Counted from the first letter of the stretch, positions 16,503 through 25,798 are shown. The stretch is DNA of 64,000 nt from Rubellimicrobium rubrum (GCF_006152115.1 NZ_VDFU01000009.1:1-64000), one strand, 5' to 3'. Numbers and translations: made by a program. The notes: generated by a model from the sequence alone, not told the origin.

Positions 16503-18629
16503 ATGGCTCTATCCTACCGCCTCGGCACCGCGAGCGCTCTCGCCTTGCTGCTAGCGGGCACCAGTCTGGCGCAGGACCGCGCCGTGACCTACACGCTGTA
16601 TGGCACGCCAGGCCTGCTCGAGATGCCGTCGGCTCTCAGTGCCGACGACGGAGAGATCGCAGGCACCGTCGGCTACTTCGGTGGCCAGCTCCGCACGTCG
16701 TTCACCTTCCAGGTCACGCCGCGGCTGTCCGGAACCTTCCGGTACACGGGCATCCCCGACTACTCGGAGGGCGATGATGCGTTCTGGGACCGCAGCTTCG
16801 ACCTGCGCTTCCGCTTCAACGACGAGGGGCGCTACCTTCCGGCCCTTGCCGTGGGGCTTCAGGATTTCCTGGGCACCGGCGTCTATTCGGCCGAATACCT
16901 CGTTGCCACCAAGACCGTGGGCGACGCCTTCCGGGTGACCGCCGGCCTGGGATGGGGACGGTTGGGAACGTACAACGGCTTCTCCAATCCCCTCGGTGCC
17001 CTGGGCGAGCGCTTCGAGACCCGGCCCGATGTCTTCGAGTCGGGGGATGAAGGAGGCACGCCGGGCGTGGAGGCCTTTTTCCGGGGTGACGCTGCCTTTT
17101 TCGGCGGCCTCGAATGGGCCCCCAGCGAGCGTTGGATCCTAAAAGCCGAGTATTCGTCCGACGATGCCTATCTCGACAGCCAGGGCGATCCCCTGTTCGA
17201 CCGCGACTCTCCGCTGAACTTCGGCGTGACCTGGCGGCCGCTGCCGGGCGTGCAACTGGGCCTAGGTTATCTTTACGGGACGCAGCTGTCCTTCACGGGC
17301 ACGGTGACTGTGAACCCGAACAACCGTCCTTTCGGCGCAGGCTTCGATCCCGCGCCGCAGCCAGTGGCTGTCCGGGCCGAGGCCTTGCGCGCCGCCCAGA
17401 GCTGGGACCGTTCCACCCTGCCCGAGGCGACGCTGCGCGACCGCCTCCGCGAGGCACTGCGGACCGAAGGAATCGAACTCCTGTCGGTGGACCTGACCGA
17501 CCGCAGCGCCCGTCTGCGCTACAGCAACACCCGCTATCGGGCCGAGGCGCAGGCCATGGGCCGGGTGGCCCGCATCCTGACCCAAGAGCTTCCCCCTTCC
17601 ATCGAGAGCTTGACCCTCGAGCCCGTGCAGAGCGGCATCCCGCTGTCGGCCGTGACCTTCGCGCGCTCCAGCATCGAGGCGTACGAGAACGAGGTCGGGG
17701 GCACGGCGGCCAGCCTTGATCAGGCCGCCTTTGGCAACGCCGGCAGTGCGGCGGGCCTTGTGCCCGTGCCGCCCGGCCGCGACGCCTTCACCTGGGGCCT
17801 GCGCCCTTACTTCGGGCTCCTTCTCTTCAACGCGGACGACAACTTCCGTGTGAGCTTCGGGGCCGAACTGTCGGCAGCCTACCGAATCAGGCCGAACCTG
17901 ATCCTGTCAGGGGCGATCCGCCAGCCTCTCCTGCGCAGCGGGGGCGAAGGCGCCGACGAGGAGGAGCCGATCAACGGCATTCCGGTCGTGCGCCGGAATG
18001 CGGGCCTGTACGGGGACGACGGCAACCCCACGCTCGAGGATTTGACGCTGGCCTATTACGGACGGCCCGGGCGCGACCTCTTCAGCCGCGTGACCGTCGG
18101 TTATCTCGAATCGATGTATGGCGGGGTTTCGGCCGAGGTTCTCTGGAAACCCGTGGAGTCGCGCTTGGGTGTCGGCGCCGAGGTCAACTACGCCGTACAG
18201 CGCGACTACGATCAGCTGTTCGAGTTCCGGGACTACGACACCGTCACCGGGCACGTTTCGGCCTACTACGACTTCGGCAACGGCTTCCACGGCCAAGTCG
18301 ACGCCGGCCGCTATCTTGCCGGTGACTGGGGTGCCACCGTGACTCTGGACCGTGAGTTCGAGAACGGCTGGAGCGTGGGGGGGTACTTCACCCTGACGGA
18401 TATCTCCTTCGAAGACTTCGGTGAGGGATCCTTTGACAAGGGCATCCGGGTGACGATCCCGCTGGACTTCGCCCTGGGCCGACCCACCCGGCGCGAGGTG
18501 TCCAACACCCTGCGCTCGCTCAACCGCGACGGCGGCGCACGGCTCAACGTCGATGGGCGGCTCTACGACACGGTGCGCCAGGGACATTACGGGGATCTCG
18601 AGGATTCATGGGGGCGGTTCTGGAGATGA
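16503..18629 (+). CDS. yjbH: YjbH-domain outer-membrane protein (exopolysaccharide-associated)
   Basis: The product has 708 residues with a signal peptide (MALSYRLGTASALALLLAG) cleaved near SLAQD. YTLYGTPGLLEMPSA at the mature N-terminus matches the opening of YjbH/GfcD proteins. The first half shows aromatic-ended beta-strands. The middle has an alpha/beta segment (LREALRTEGIELLSVDLTDRSARLRYSNTRY, cited in pieces near 305-345). The second half is again beta-rich, ending GHYGDLEDSWGRFWR. The likely role is an outer-membrane beta-barrel in exopolysaccharide or group-4-capsule-like export, by family knowledge. Its stop overlaps the yjbF start (ATGA). Confidence 0.9.
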   Translation: MALSYRLGTASALALLLAGTSLAQDRAVTYTLYGTPGLLEMPSALSADDGEIAGTVGYFGGQLRTSFTFQVTPRLSGTFRYTGIPDYSEGDDAFWDRSFDLRFRFNDEGRYLPALAVGLQDFLGTGVYSAEYLVATKTVGDAFRVTAGLGWGRLGTYNGFSNPLGALGERFETRPDVFESGDEGGTPGVEAFFRGDAAFFGGLEWAPSERWILKAEYSSDDAYLDSQGDPLFDRDSPLNFGVTWRPLPGVQLGLGYLYGTQLSFTGTVTVNPNNRPFGAGFDPAPQPVAVRAEALRAAQSWDRSTLPEATLRDRLREALRTEGIELLSVDLTDRSARLRYSNTRYRAEAQAMGRVARILTQELPPSIESLTLEPVQSGIPLSAVTFARSSIEAYENEVGGTAASLDQAAFGNAGSAAGLVPVPPGRDAFTWGLRPYFGLLLFNADDNFRVSFGAELSAAYRIRPNLILSGAIRQPLLRSGGEGADEEEPINGIPVVRRNAGLYGDDGNPTLEDLTLAYYGRPGRDLFSRVTVGYLESMYGGVSAEVLWKPVESRLGVGAEVNYAVQRDYDQLFEFRDYDTVTGHVSAYYDFGNGFHGQVDAGRYLAGDWGATVTLDREFENGWSVGGYFTLTDISFEDFGEGSFDKGIRVTIPLDFALGRPTRREVSNTLRSLNRDGGARLNVDGRLYDTVRQGHYGDLEDSWGRFWR

Positions 18630-19327
18630 GGCAGACGATCTGGGGGGCGCTGGCCGCCCTTGCTCTGGCAGGCTGCTCCGGAGAGAGCGGGCCGGGGAAC
18701 GCTCCTTCGCAGGAGGACGCAGGTGGCGGGGCTGTGGCGGGGGCCGTATCGCAGCTTCAGGGCTTCATCGGTGGTTTGAACTCCCGATCCGAGGTCAGCG
18801 CACAGCGGAGCATCCCGGGAGGCTTTACCTCCGAGGCGATCGCGGCAGAACCAGGCGCCTACCGCCTGGTGCAGGTCAACGCGCTCGGCCTCCTGGAGCC
18901 GGCGCGGGTGATTCAGGGGAACGGGAGCGAGATCACTCTCGCCCTCCAGTCCGGGCCTACGGCGGCCTATGACGGCGGCGTCCTGGTCGCGACACGTGGC
19001 TTTGGGGATGATCTCATGGTAATGGACTCGGCCGGGGTCCTATCCGCGCTGCAATCGGGCGGCGGCTCGGTGTCCAGAAGGATGGAAACGCTGAACGGAC
19101 AGGATCAGATCCAAACATTCCTGTTTAATTGCACGATCACTTCGGCGGGCAGCGAAGCGGTCAATTTGGGCGTGCGCGCGATTCCCCTTCGTCGGATGGA
19201 TGAGCGGTGCCAGGGTGACGCCATTATCTTCAACAATATCTATTGGTTGGACGACGCAGGCAGCATTGCCGCGTCACGGCAGTATGTGTCGCCGACTGTG
19301 GCATATTTGCGCAGCAATCGGCTTTGA
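18626..19327 (+). CDS. yjbF: YjbF/GfcB-like lipoprotein
   Basis: The product has 233 residues from the ATG at 18626, which overlaps the yjbH stop by four bases. The N-terminus MRQTIWGALAALALAGCSG is a lipoprotein signal with the acylated Cys17. A low-complexity Gly/Ala linker follows. The rest is beta-rich, with YRLVQVNALGLLEPARVIQGNG, GVLVATRGFGDDLM and ARRMETLNGQ-like SRRMETLNGQDQI. Two cysteines (NCTIT, ERCQG) may form a disulfide. Lipoprotein type, size and operon position match YjbF of the E. coli yjbEFGH exopolysaccharide operon; yjbG is not seen here. Confidence 0.82.
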   Translation: MRQTIWGALAALALAGCSGESGPGNAPSQEDAGGGAVAGAVSQLQGFIGGLNSRSEVSAQRSIPGGFTSEAIAAEPGAYRLVQVNALGLLEPARVIQGNGSEITLALQSGPTAAYDGGVLVATRGFGDDLMVMDSAGVLSALQSGGGSVSRRMETLNGQDQIQTFLFNCTITSAGSEAVNLGVRAIPLRRMDERCQGDAIIFNNIYWLDDAGSIAASRQYVSPTVAYLRSNRL

Positions 19328-19425
19328 CTCGCCAAGCTCGGCGTCGTCCAAAGCAAAATTGTTGAGTCGGCTCGCCAATGAAGCTACGTCTGTCTCAACG
19401 CTTTGTTACTAACTGGAGTAGAGAC

Positions 19426-19656
19426 ATGCGCCTCACCAAAGCCCTCCTGGCTTCTGCCGTTGCTGCAACCCTGGCCAGCCAAGCCGTCGCCGGTGGCTTC
19501 GCCCCCGTCGTGGTTGACGCCGCGCCCGTCGAGCCCGTGGTCGTCGTGGAGCCGGAAGCTCCCCGTTCGACCTTTGGCATCCTGCTCCCGCTCGCGCTGC
19601 TGGGTGGCCTCGTGGCCCTCGCCGTCGCTTCGGACGACGAGTCGGAAGACGAGTGA
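19426..19656 (+). CDS. 76-residue secreted/membrane small protein, copy A
   Basis: Starts MRLTKALLASAVAATLASQA, a signal peptide with a likely cut after VAGG. A Val/Pro-rich stretch (VVVDAAPVEPVVVVEPEAP) follows, then a second hydrophobic segment FGILLPLALLGGLVALAVAS (50-69) and a strongly acidic end DDESEDE. The ATG follows CTGGAGTAGAGAC. Copy B, 362 bases downstream, is almost the same protein. Small proteins of this style beside polysaccharide export genes recall E. coli YjbE in place and size but not in sequence. It may be an inner-membrane or cell-surface accessory; this is not established. Confidence 0.75.
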   Translation: MRLTKALLASAVAATLASQAVAGGFAPVVVDAAPVEPVVVVEPEAPRSTFGILLPLALLGGLVALAVASDDESEDE

Positions 19657-19692
19657 ACAGTGATCTAATTGCCGCAAGGCAATGAGGTTCAG

Positions 19693-19724
19693 CAAGGCAG
19701 GCCGGTCGGCCTGCCTTGTTTCGT
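19693..19724 (+). terminator. Terminator hairpin after copy A
   Basis: CAAGGCAGGCC, loop GGTC, GGCCTGCCTTG: a perfect 11-bp stem followed by TTTCGTTC. The same stem recurs after copy B. Confidence 0.75.
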
Positions 19725-19787
19725 TCAGGGTCGAATGCCATGATCGTGAAGACGGCCCCGGCCGTGCATATCCAAAGGAGCAGTCAC

Positions 19788-20018
19788 ATGACCTATCTCA
19801 AGTCCCTCGTGCTCGCCGCCGCCGCGGCGACCCTGGCCAGCCAAGCCGTTGCCGGTGGCTTCGCCCCCGTCGTGGTTGACGCCGCGCCTGTCGCCCCCGT
19901 CGAAGTCGTTGAGCCCGCCGCTCCCCGTTCGACCTTCGGCATCCTGCTGCCGCTCGCCCTCCTGGGCGGCCTGGTGGCCCTCGCCGTCGCTTCGGACGAC
20001 GAGTCGGAAGACGAATAA
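19788..20018 (+). CDS. 76-residue secreted/membrane small protein, copy B
   Basis: Paralogue of the preceding gene and of the same length. The AAAGGAG Shine-Dalgarno at 19774-19780 fixes the ATG at 19788. The start differs (MTYLKSLVLAAAAATLASQA), and the Pro/Val linker reads APVAPVEVVEPAAP. The rest, from TLASQAVAGGFAPVVVDAAP on and through the second hydrophobic segment and the DDESEDE tail, is nearly identical to copy A. It is the last gene on this strand before the convergent holA. Having its own strong ribosome site and terminator suggests it can be expressed separately from copy A. Confidence 0.75.
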   Translation: MTYLKSLVLAAAAATLASQAVAGGFAPVVVDAAPVAPVEVVEPAAPRSTFGILLPLALLGGLVALAVASDDESEDE

Positions 20019-20049
20019 GCCCGGCTGCCATTCGGCAATCGGACGATGC

Positions 20050-20075
20050 CAAGGCAGGCCGCGAGGCCTGCCTTG
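20050..20075 (+). terminator. Terminator hairpin after copy B
   Basis: CAAGGCAGGCC, loop GCGA, GGCCTGCCTTG: stem identical to the one after copy A. No long T-run follows, so efficiency is uncertain. It separates copy B from the convergent holA. Confidence 0.65.
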
Positions 20076-20114
20076 AGCGTTTCAAGGGGGGTCCGATGCT
20101 GATCCGGCTAGTTC

Positions 20115-21125
20115 TCAGGTCGCCAGTCGCATCAGCGCCCGTTCGACCAAGGCACGATCCGGCATCCGTCCTCCCGACCTCAGCGCCAGATCCAGATCGA
20201 TGAGCGTCCGTAGCGCATCCTCGATCCTCTCACGCCGCCACGACTCGGCCGCGCGGGCCAGGGCCTGTCGGCGCGGACCGCCAACCGGCGGCCGCAGTCC
20301 CGCCAGACCGGCCTGCACACCCCCCGGATCGCTTGCCACCGTCAGCAGCGCACGGAAATGCCGAAGCGATTGGATCGTCACGGTCACCGGTCCTACGCCC
20401 TGCGCGCCCAGCCCCACCAGCAAGGGCCCGATCTGATCCCGGCGCCCAGCCGTGACCGCCGCCAGGAGATCATCCACTTCGGCCTCCTCCGCCTGAGGGG
20501 CGAGTGCCGCGACCGTTGCAAGGTCGAGGAAGCCATCGCTGTCCAGCTGGTGAAGGGAAAGCCGCTCCACGAGGCCACGGAAGTCCCCCGGAGGCAGCGA
20601 ATGCGCCAGACTCACCAGATAATCTCGCGCGGCAGCCTCCGTGCGCTCCAGCCCGGCTGCGCGCAGCATGTCCACGACCTCGCCTTCGGTCAGAGGGTCG
20701 TCGTAGAGCGTGATAGCGGCGGTTTCGCGCCGGCTTTCCATCAGCTTGCGAAGCGCGCCCTTGGCGGCGAGACTCGTCCCGGTCAGGATAAGACGCGCAT
20801 CGGCGGGCGTCCAAGTCTCCATGGCGCTTGATACCGCTGGGGCCACGCCGTCGGTCGCATCCTCGACCAGCACGGCCCGGGGGCCCGGAAAAAACCCGAC
20901 GGCCTTCAGCGCGTCGAGAACCAGCGCCGGATCGCGTCGTACATCGGGACCGGACAACCGTTCAAGCCGCATCTCGGCCTCGCCCTGCGGTCCCAGGAGG
21001 GTGGCCAAGAGGTCAGCCCTGGCCTGGGCCACGCGTGCGCCGTCCTCCCCGGTGATGAGAATGGCGGCTATGGCCGGGTCGGGCCGCTTCAGGAATGCCT
21101 TCGCATCCCTCGTCGAGAGCTTCAA
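20115..21125 (-). CDS. holA: DNA polymerase III delta subunit
   Basis: Clamp-loader subunit that opens the beta sliding clamp during replication. The product has 336 residues, the normal size. The N-terminus MKLSTRDAKAFLKRPDP with ILITGEDGARVAQARADLL matches alphaproteobacterial HolA. LVLDALKAVGFFPGPRAVLVEDATDG, LILTGTSLAAKGALRKLMES and GRRDQIGPLLVGLGAQGVGPVTVTIQSLRHFR follow the family order. Its ATG overlaps the lptE stop (ATGA), placing it last in leuS-lptE-holA. Confidence 0.92.
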   Translation of the reverse strand: MKLSTRDAKAFLKRPDPAIAAILITGEDGARVAQARADLLATLLGPQGEAEMRLERLSGPDVRRDPALVLDALKAVGFFPGPRAVLVEDATDGVAPAVSSAMETWTPADARLILTGTSLAAKGALRKLMESRRETAAITLYDDPLTEGEVVDMLRAAGLERTEAAARDYLVSLAHSLPPGDFRGLVERLSLHQLDSDGFLDLATVAALAPQAEEAEVDDLLAAVTAGRRDQIGPLLVGLGAQGVGPVTVTIQSLRHFRALLTVASDPGGVQAGLAGLRPPVGGPRRQALARAAESWRRERIEDALRTLIDLDLALRSGGRMPDRALVERALMRLAT

Positions 21126-21604
21126 GGAAGGGTTCCCGGCGGAAGCAGCGCGAGCCGCGTCACCACATCATCGGCGAGAAGGATCATCAGGCGCTCCCGT
21201 GCGTCCTCCTCGGCCGAACGGGTCGCGACGATGGTGCCGGTGGCCGAGTAGCCCGCAAAACCGGTCGCTTCTCCTTGCGCCAGCACCGCGCCCGAGTCCG
21301 CAGCCAAAAGCCGCCACGGCGCCCGGCCCTCAAGGTTGTAGCGGGTGATTGCGCCATCCGGCGTGACGGCGGCCGAGACTTCCTCGACCACCGGATCCAC
21401 GGCGAGCCTGAGTGTTGGCGCTTCCGTCTGTCCCAGCCGGTCTTCCAGGCGGGCGCGAAGACGGAAACCGTCCTGCGTATCCGGTGCCTCGACCGTCACG
21501 CGGTCCCTCAGCGCCCGGCCCACGCCACCGGGGGCATGGACCGGTGCGAATCCGCAGGCGGCGAGGATCAGAGGCGCCGCCAGCAGCGCTCTCCGGCTGA
21601 TCAC
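21122..21604 (-). CDS. lptE: LPS-assembly lipoprotein LptE
   Basis: Partner of the LptD barrel in placing lipopolysaccharide at the outer membrane. The GTG start at 21604 is one base after the leuS stop and gives 160 residues. Its N-terminus reads ISRRALLAAPLILAACGFAPV, a lipoprotein signal with Cys17. The mature part has the alternating strand pattern of LptE: DRVTVEAPDTQDGFRLRARLEDRLG, ITRYNLEGRAPWRL, and the C-terminal helix ARERLMILLADDVVTRLAL. leuS-lptE-holA is a conserved order in many proteobacteria, which supports the call. Confidence 0.92.
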   Translation of the reverse strand: MISRRALLAAPLILAACGFAPVHAPGGVGRALRDRVTVEAPDTQDGFRLRARLEDRLGQTEAPTLRLAVDPVVEEVSAAVTPDGAITRYNLEGRAPWRLLAADSGAVLAQGEATGFAGYSATGTIVATRSAEEDARERLMILLADDVVTRLALLPPGTLP

Positions 21605-21605
21605 C

Positions 21606-24173
21606 TCAGGCCACAACGTTGACGATCCGGCCGGGCACCACGATGACCTTCTTGGGCGCGACCCCGTCCAGGCTCCGTGACACTGCCTCAAGGGCCAGAC
21701 GCTCGATCTCTGCGACGGCGAGGTCCCGGGCCACCTGGATCTCGCCCCGGCGCTTGCCGTTCACCTGGATCGGCAGGGTGATGCTATCCTCGACCAGCAT
21801 CGCCCGGTCCGCCTTGGGCCAAGGCGCCTGAGCGCAAAGCCCGTCGCCGCCCAGAAGCGTCCAGAGCTCCTCGGACAGGTGCGGCGTCATCGGCGCCATC
21901 AGCTGGACCAGGGTGCGCGCCGCCTTCTGCTTGACCCCGGCACCGGCGTCCGATTTCGACAGCATGTTGGTGAAGCCGTAAAGCTTCGCGATCGCGGCGT
22001 TGAAGCCGAAGCTCTCGATGACTTGGGACACCTCGTGGACGATCTTGTGCCGCGCCCGCTCCAGTGCGGTATCTGCGACGGCGTTGGGTTTGTCCTGCGA
22101 CGAGGCCGCCTCGTGGGCCAGACGCCAGACGCGCGACAGATGCTTGTAGGCCGCCTCGGCCCCTGAAGCCGTCCATTCCACGTCCCGCTCTGGCGGAGAG
22201 TCGGAGAGCACGAACCAGCGGGCGGTATCGGCCCCATAGGTCGCGACGATGCCGACCGGGTCCACGACGTTTTTCTTGGACTTGGACATCTTCGCCGAGG
22301 AGATCACCTCGACCGGCGCGCCGGTGTCCTTGAGCTTGCCGCCTTCGACCTCTTCCGGAAAGTGGTAGACCGGGCGGCCGTTCTCGTCGCGGCTTTGGTA
22401 TATCTCGTGGGTCACCATGCCTTGCGTGAACAGCGCATCGAAGGGCTCGCGCGCGCTCGCGGGCAGGTGCCCCGTTTTCACCATCGCCCGGGCAAAGAAG
22501 CGCGAATAGAGCAAGTGCAGGATCGCATGCTCGATGCCGCCGATGTACTGGTCGACGTTCATCCAGTAGGCGGCCTCGTCCATTTCGGTTGGGGTGACAG
22601 CCTGTGGCGCGGTGAAGCGAGCGTAATACCAGCTCGAGTCCACGAAGGTGTCCATCGTGTCCGTCTCGCGCCGGGCCTCCTTGCCGCATTGGGGGCAGGG
22701 GGCGCGTCCCCAGGTCGGATGCCGGTCGAGCGGGTTGCCCGGACGGTCGAAAGTGACGTCTTCGGGCAATTCAACAGGCAGTTGATCCCGCGGCACCGGC
22801 ACCGCGCCACAATCAGCGCAATGGATCACCGGGATCGGGCAACCCCAGTAGCGCTGCCGGGACAGGAGCCAGTCGCGGAGCCGGTAGCGGGTGACGCCCT
22901 TGCCCCAGCCCTCCGCTTCGGCTTGGGCGACCGCAGCCTCGACGCCTTGATCGGAGGTTTGGACCTCTTCTCCCGCAAACAGCTTCACGTAACGGACGGG
23001 CTCGGACTTCTGGGGGGTGAAGGCGTCCGCGCCTTCCTCGGGGCGGACATGCTCTCCTTGGGCGGGAACGAAGGTCGATACCACCGGCAACTGGTACTTG
23101 CGGGCGAAATCCAAGTCGCGGCCGTCATGCGCCGGGCAGCCGAAGATCGCGCCGGTGCCGTAGTCCATCAGGATGAAGTTGGCGATCCAGACCGGCAACT
23201 CCCAGGAGTCGTCCAGCGGGTGCCGCACGCGCAGTCCGGTGTCGATGCCGGTCTTCTCGGCGGTTTCGATGGCCTCCTCGGTGGTGCCCCCCTTGCGGGC
23301 TTCCTCGCAGTAGGCCGCAATCGATGGGTCCTCGGCGGACAAGGCCTTGGCCAGCGGATGGTCGGGCGACACCGCGACGAAGCTCGCCCCCAGCAGGGTG
23401 TCGGGGCGGGTGGTGTACACGGGAATGGAGTCGAAGCCCTGTGCCGGCTCGGTCATCTGGAAGGCCAGTTCCAGCCCGCGCGAGCGGCCGATCCAGTTCG
23501 CCTGCATCAGCTTCACCTTGGCGGGCCAGTCGTCCAGGCCGTCCAATGCGTCCAGCAGATCCCCGGCCATATCCGAGATCTTGAAGAACCACTGCGTGAG
23601 CTCACGCCGCTCGACCTCCGCGCCCGAGCGCCAGCCCTTGCCGTCCACGACCTGCTCGTTGGCGAGCACGGTCATCTCGACCGGGTCCCAGTTCACGACG
23701 GCGGCTCGGCGGGTGACGAGGTCGGCATCCAGCATGTCGAGGAACAGCGCCTGCTGCTGGCCGTAGTACTCCGGGTCGCAGGTGGCGAATTCCCGGCTCC
23801 AGTCGATGGAAAAGCCCAAGGGCTTCATCTGCCCGCGCATGTCGGCGATGTTGGCGTAGGTCCAATCCTTAGGGTGCCCCCCGCTGGCCATGGCCGCGTT
23901 CTCGGCCGGAAGGCCGAAGGCATCCCAGCCCATCGGGTGCAGCACGGCATGACCCGTGGCCCGCCGATGGCGCGCCACCACGTCGCCCATGGTGTAGTTG
24001 CGGACGTGCCCCATGTGGATGCGCCCGGATGGATAAGGGAACATCTCGAGGACATAGTACTTCGGCTTCTCGGGATCGGCCTTGGCGCGGAAGCAGCCCG
24101 CCTCGTCCCAGGCCGCCTGCCAGCGGGCTTCGATCGTGGGGGCGGAGTAGGGGGGCATGTCGGGGCGGGACAT
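21606..24173 (-). CDS. leuS: Leucyl-tRNA synthetase
   Basis: Charges tRNA-Leu with leucine and edits mischarged products. The product has 855 residues from the ATG at 24173 ([19 protein letters not shown]); a start five codons later is possible. The class I HIGH-type motif is in [19 protein letters not shown] near residue 45. The inserted editing domain follows (about 225-420, with [21 protein letters not shown]). A zinc-type insertion has paired cysteines (CPQCGKE). KMSKSKKN lies near residue 620, and an anticodon-binding helical domain ends the protein. It is the first gene of leuS-lptE-holA. Confidence 0.97.
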   Translation of the reverse strand: MSRPDMPPYSAPTIEARWQAAWDEAGCFRAKADPEKPKYYVLEMFPYPSGRIHMGHVRNYTMGDVVARHRRATGHAVLHPMGWDAFGLPAENAAMASGGHPKDWTYANIADMRGQMKPLGFSIDWSREFATCDPEYYGQQQALFLDMLDADLVTRRAAVVNWDPVEMTVLANEQVVDGKGWRSGAEVERRELTQWFFKISDMAGDLLDALDGLDDWPAKVKLMQANWIGRSRGLELAFQMTEPAQGFDSIPVYTTRPDTLLGASFVAVSPDHPLAKALSAEDPSIAAYCEEARKGGTTEEAIETAEKTGIDTGLRVRHPLDDSWELPVWIANFILMDYGTGAIFGCPAHDGRDLDFARKYQLPVVSTFVPAQGEHVRPEEGADAFTPQKSEPVRYVKLFAGEEVQTSDQGVEAAVAQAEAEGWGKGVTRYRLRDWLLSRQRYWGCPIPVIHCADCGAVPVPRDQLPVELPEDVTFDRPGNPLDRHPTWGRAPCPQCGKEARRETDTMDTFVDSSWYYARFTAPQAVTPTEMDEAAYWMNVDQYIGGIEHAILHLLYSRFFARAMVKTGHLPASAREPFDALFTQGMVTHEIYQSRDENGRPVYHFPEEVEGGKLKDTGAPVEVISSAKMSKSKKNVVDPVGIVATYGADTARWFVLSDSPPERDVEWTASGAEAAYKHLSRVWRLAHEAASSQDKPNAVADTALERARHKIVHEVSQVIESFGFNAAIAKLYGFTNMLSKSDAGAGVKQKAARTLVQLMAPMTPHLSEELWTLLGGDGLCAQAPWPKADRAMLVEDSITLPIQVNGKRRGEIQVARDLAVAEIERLALEAVSRSLDGVAPKKVIVVPGRIVNVVA

Positions 24174-24248
24174 GGGCGATCCTTCGGGCATCAGGGGACG
24201 GCTCCGGTCATGGCCGAGCGGGTTTCTCTTGTCCAGAGCGGGATGCCG

Positions 24249-24281
24249 CAAAGAAGAAGGGCGGCCCCGAAGGACCGCCCC
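24249..24281 (-). terminator. Intrinsic terminator of the porin gene
   Basis: On the minus strand, GGGCGGTCC, loop TTCG, GGGCCGCCC forms a 9-bp stem with one mismatch and is followed by TTCTTCTTT. It lies 25 bases after the porin stop and before the leuS start. Confidence 0.8.
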
Positions 24282-24305
24282 CAATTCCGTTCGATCCGGG
24301 AAGGA

Positions 24306-25544
24306 TCAGAACTCGAGCGACAGGGCGACCGTGGTGCCCGCTTCGTATTCGCGAGCGCCTTCCTCGTCCTCGTCGGCGTAGGAGGCGATCAGCTCGGCGC
24401 CGTTGCCCAGGTCGTACTCGACGCCGACGTAGCCGCCGTCTTCCTGGATGTAGCCGGCGTAGACTTCGAGGCCGGCGCCCGATTCGTAGCCGAACTCGAT
24501 GCCGTAGTTGGAGTCTTCGTCATCGTCGTCGCCGGCGTTCTCGGCGTCGCCCTCAGCTTCGTCATCGTTGTCGTCGTTGCCGTCATCCTCGAGTTCGTAG
24601 AAGGCCGAAACCGAGAGCGGGCCCGAAGCGTAGTCAGCCGACACACCGAACGAATTGTCGAAATCGTCTTCGGTCGTGTCAGTCGCGTCGCTGGCATCGT
24701 CGTTTTCGAGCACGTAGTACGCGCCGAGCGTCACGGGGCCGAACGGGTAGGCGACTTCCAGGCCGAGCGAGGAGTCTTCCTGCGTCAGGTTGCGGGCGTA
24801 GGCGGCCGACACGTCAGCGCCGCCGAACGTGGTGCCGACGGAGATACCGAACACTTCATAGGGTTCGAAATCGTCGTCGATGGTGTAAACATCTTCGTTA
24901 GCTTCCGACTCGTCGACGTCGGGGGTGGTCTCGTCGTCTTCGATCAGCGCTACCGCGTCCGACTCTTCCTGGTAGGCGACGGAGTAGGTGAAGGTGCTGA
25001 TCGTGCCCGAGGCGCCGAACGACAGTTGGTCGAGGTCATCCTCGGGAACGTCGTTCTCGTTGTCGGCGACGTTGTACGAGATCGCGGCCTCAACGCCGCT
25101 GTAGATGATGTCGCCACGGAGGACGACTTCGCCGTCCTGCTCCGAGAAGTCGTCGGCCAGCATCTCGCCCGCCGGATCCCAGTGGGTTTCAGCAGCGTAG
25201 GCGGTGTCGCCGAAGAACAGGCCGCCGGCTTCGGTGGTCAGCGAGAGCACGAAGTCGTTGTCGACGTTCACGCCATCGTCGTCGGCGCTGTCGCCGCCGT
25301 CGCTGTCGTCGACGATCTCAAGCGTGAAGCTGGCCGCGGCGGTCAGGCCGTTGTTCAGTTCCTGCGAAAGGGTGACGCCCAGGTTGGCTTCCCAGTAGAA
25401 GCCGTCCGAGCCTTCGCCGTCGCGGAGTTCGTCGCCATTGTCGAGGTTGTAGGCAAGCTCAGCACTACCGCCAAAAGTGACTTCAGCGGCAGCCGCGCCC
25501 GCGAAGGCGACGATCGAGGCCGAGGCCAGCAGGATGCGTTTCAT
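24306..25544 (-). CDS. Outer-membrane porin, strongly acidic
   Basis: The product has 412 residues. The ATG at 25544 follows GAGGGAAACC and starts a signal peptide (MKRILLASASIVAFAGAAAA). The mature N-terminus EVTFGGSAELAYN and repeated strand pairs such as ELNNGLTAAASFTLEI match the general bacterial porin family of Rhodobacterales. The end VALSLEF has the terminal phenylalanine used by the outer-membrane assembly machine. The predicted loops are packed with Asp and Glu (for example NDDNDDEAEGDAENAGDDDD), with few Lys/Arg, so the pore mouth should be very negative. The gene stands alone with its own terminator. Confidence 0.93.
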   Translation of the reverse strand: MKRILLASASIVAFAGAAAAEVTFGGSAELAYNLDNGDELRDGEGSDGFYWEANLGVTLSQELNNGLTAAASFTLEIVDDSDGGDSADDDGVNVDNDFVLSLTTEAGGLFFGDTAYAAETHWDPAGEMLADDFSEQDGEVVLRGDIIYSGVEAAISYNVADNENDVPEDDLDQLSFGASGTISTFTYSVAYQEESDAVALIEDDETTPDVDESEANEDVYTIDDDFEPYEVFGISVGTTFGGADVSAAYARNLTQEDSSLGLEVAYPFGPVTLGAYYVLENDDASDATDTTEDDFDNSFGVSADYASGPLSVSAFYELEDDGNDDNDDEAEGDAENAGDDDDEDSNYGIEFGYESGAGLEVYAGYIQEDGGYVGVEYDLGNGAELIASYADEDEEGAREYEAGTTVALSLEF

Positions 25545-25798
25545 GGTTTCCCTCGTGTTGTGCATTCCCGAGAATGCCAGTCCGACTAGCATTGAAGCGT
25601 GTTTGCGCCCTCAGGGGGCCACATTCAACAGTCTCGGAAGCGTGATGAGGGTGCGCCAGGAAATTGATGCAGCCGGGCCACACAGGTGGAAGGCCGCCCG
25701 ATGCCATGGCAAGAAGGGATCTGCAAGCGGTCAGCTAGGGCGGAGAACGGCGTCGCCCAGCGGGCCGTGGCATTTCCGATAAGGGTGGGACGACAGAC

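Larger units (their letters stand above)
19426..20075. repeat. Tandem duplication of small gene plus hairpin
   Basis: Two units lie head to tail: gene A with its hairpin (19426-19718) and gene B with its hairpin (19788-20075). The start codons are 362 bases apart and the hairpins 357. Identity is highest from codon 15 to the stop (for example both read ACCCTGGCCAGCCAAGCCGT). The signal-peptide starts and the spacers have diverged. Confidence 0.85.

Noticed and set aside
19716-19787. In-frame extension of small protein copy B upstream of 19788
   Set aside because: It would read through the terminator hairpin region and remove the signal peptide; AAAGGAG lies directly before the ATG at 19788.
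24291-24310. TTCGATCC stretch resembling a tRNA T-arm
   Set aside because: No matching acceptor stem, anticodon arm or CCA-side pairing could be found around it.
22362-25589. A 1075-codon open frame on the plus strand antisense to leuS and the porin gene
   Set aside because: It lies opposite two well-recognised genes and crosses their boundary; long antisense frames are expected in GC-rich DNA with this codon use, and it shows no family motif.
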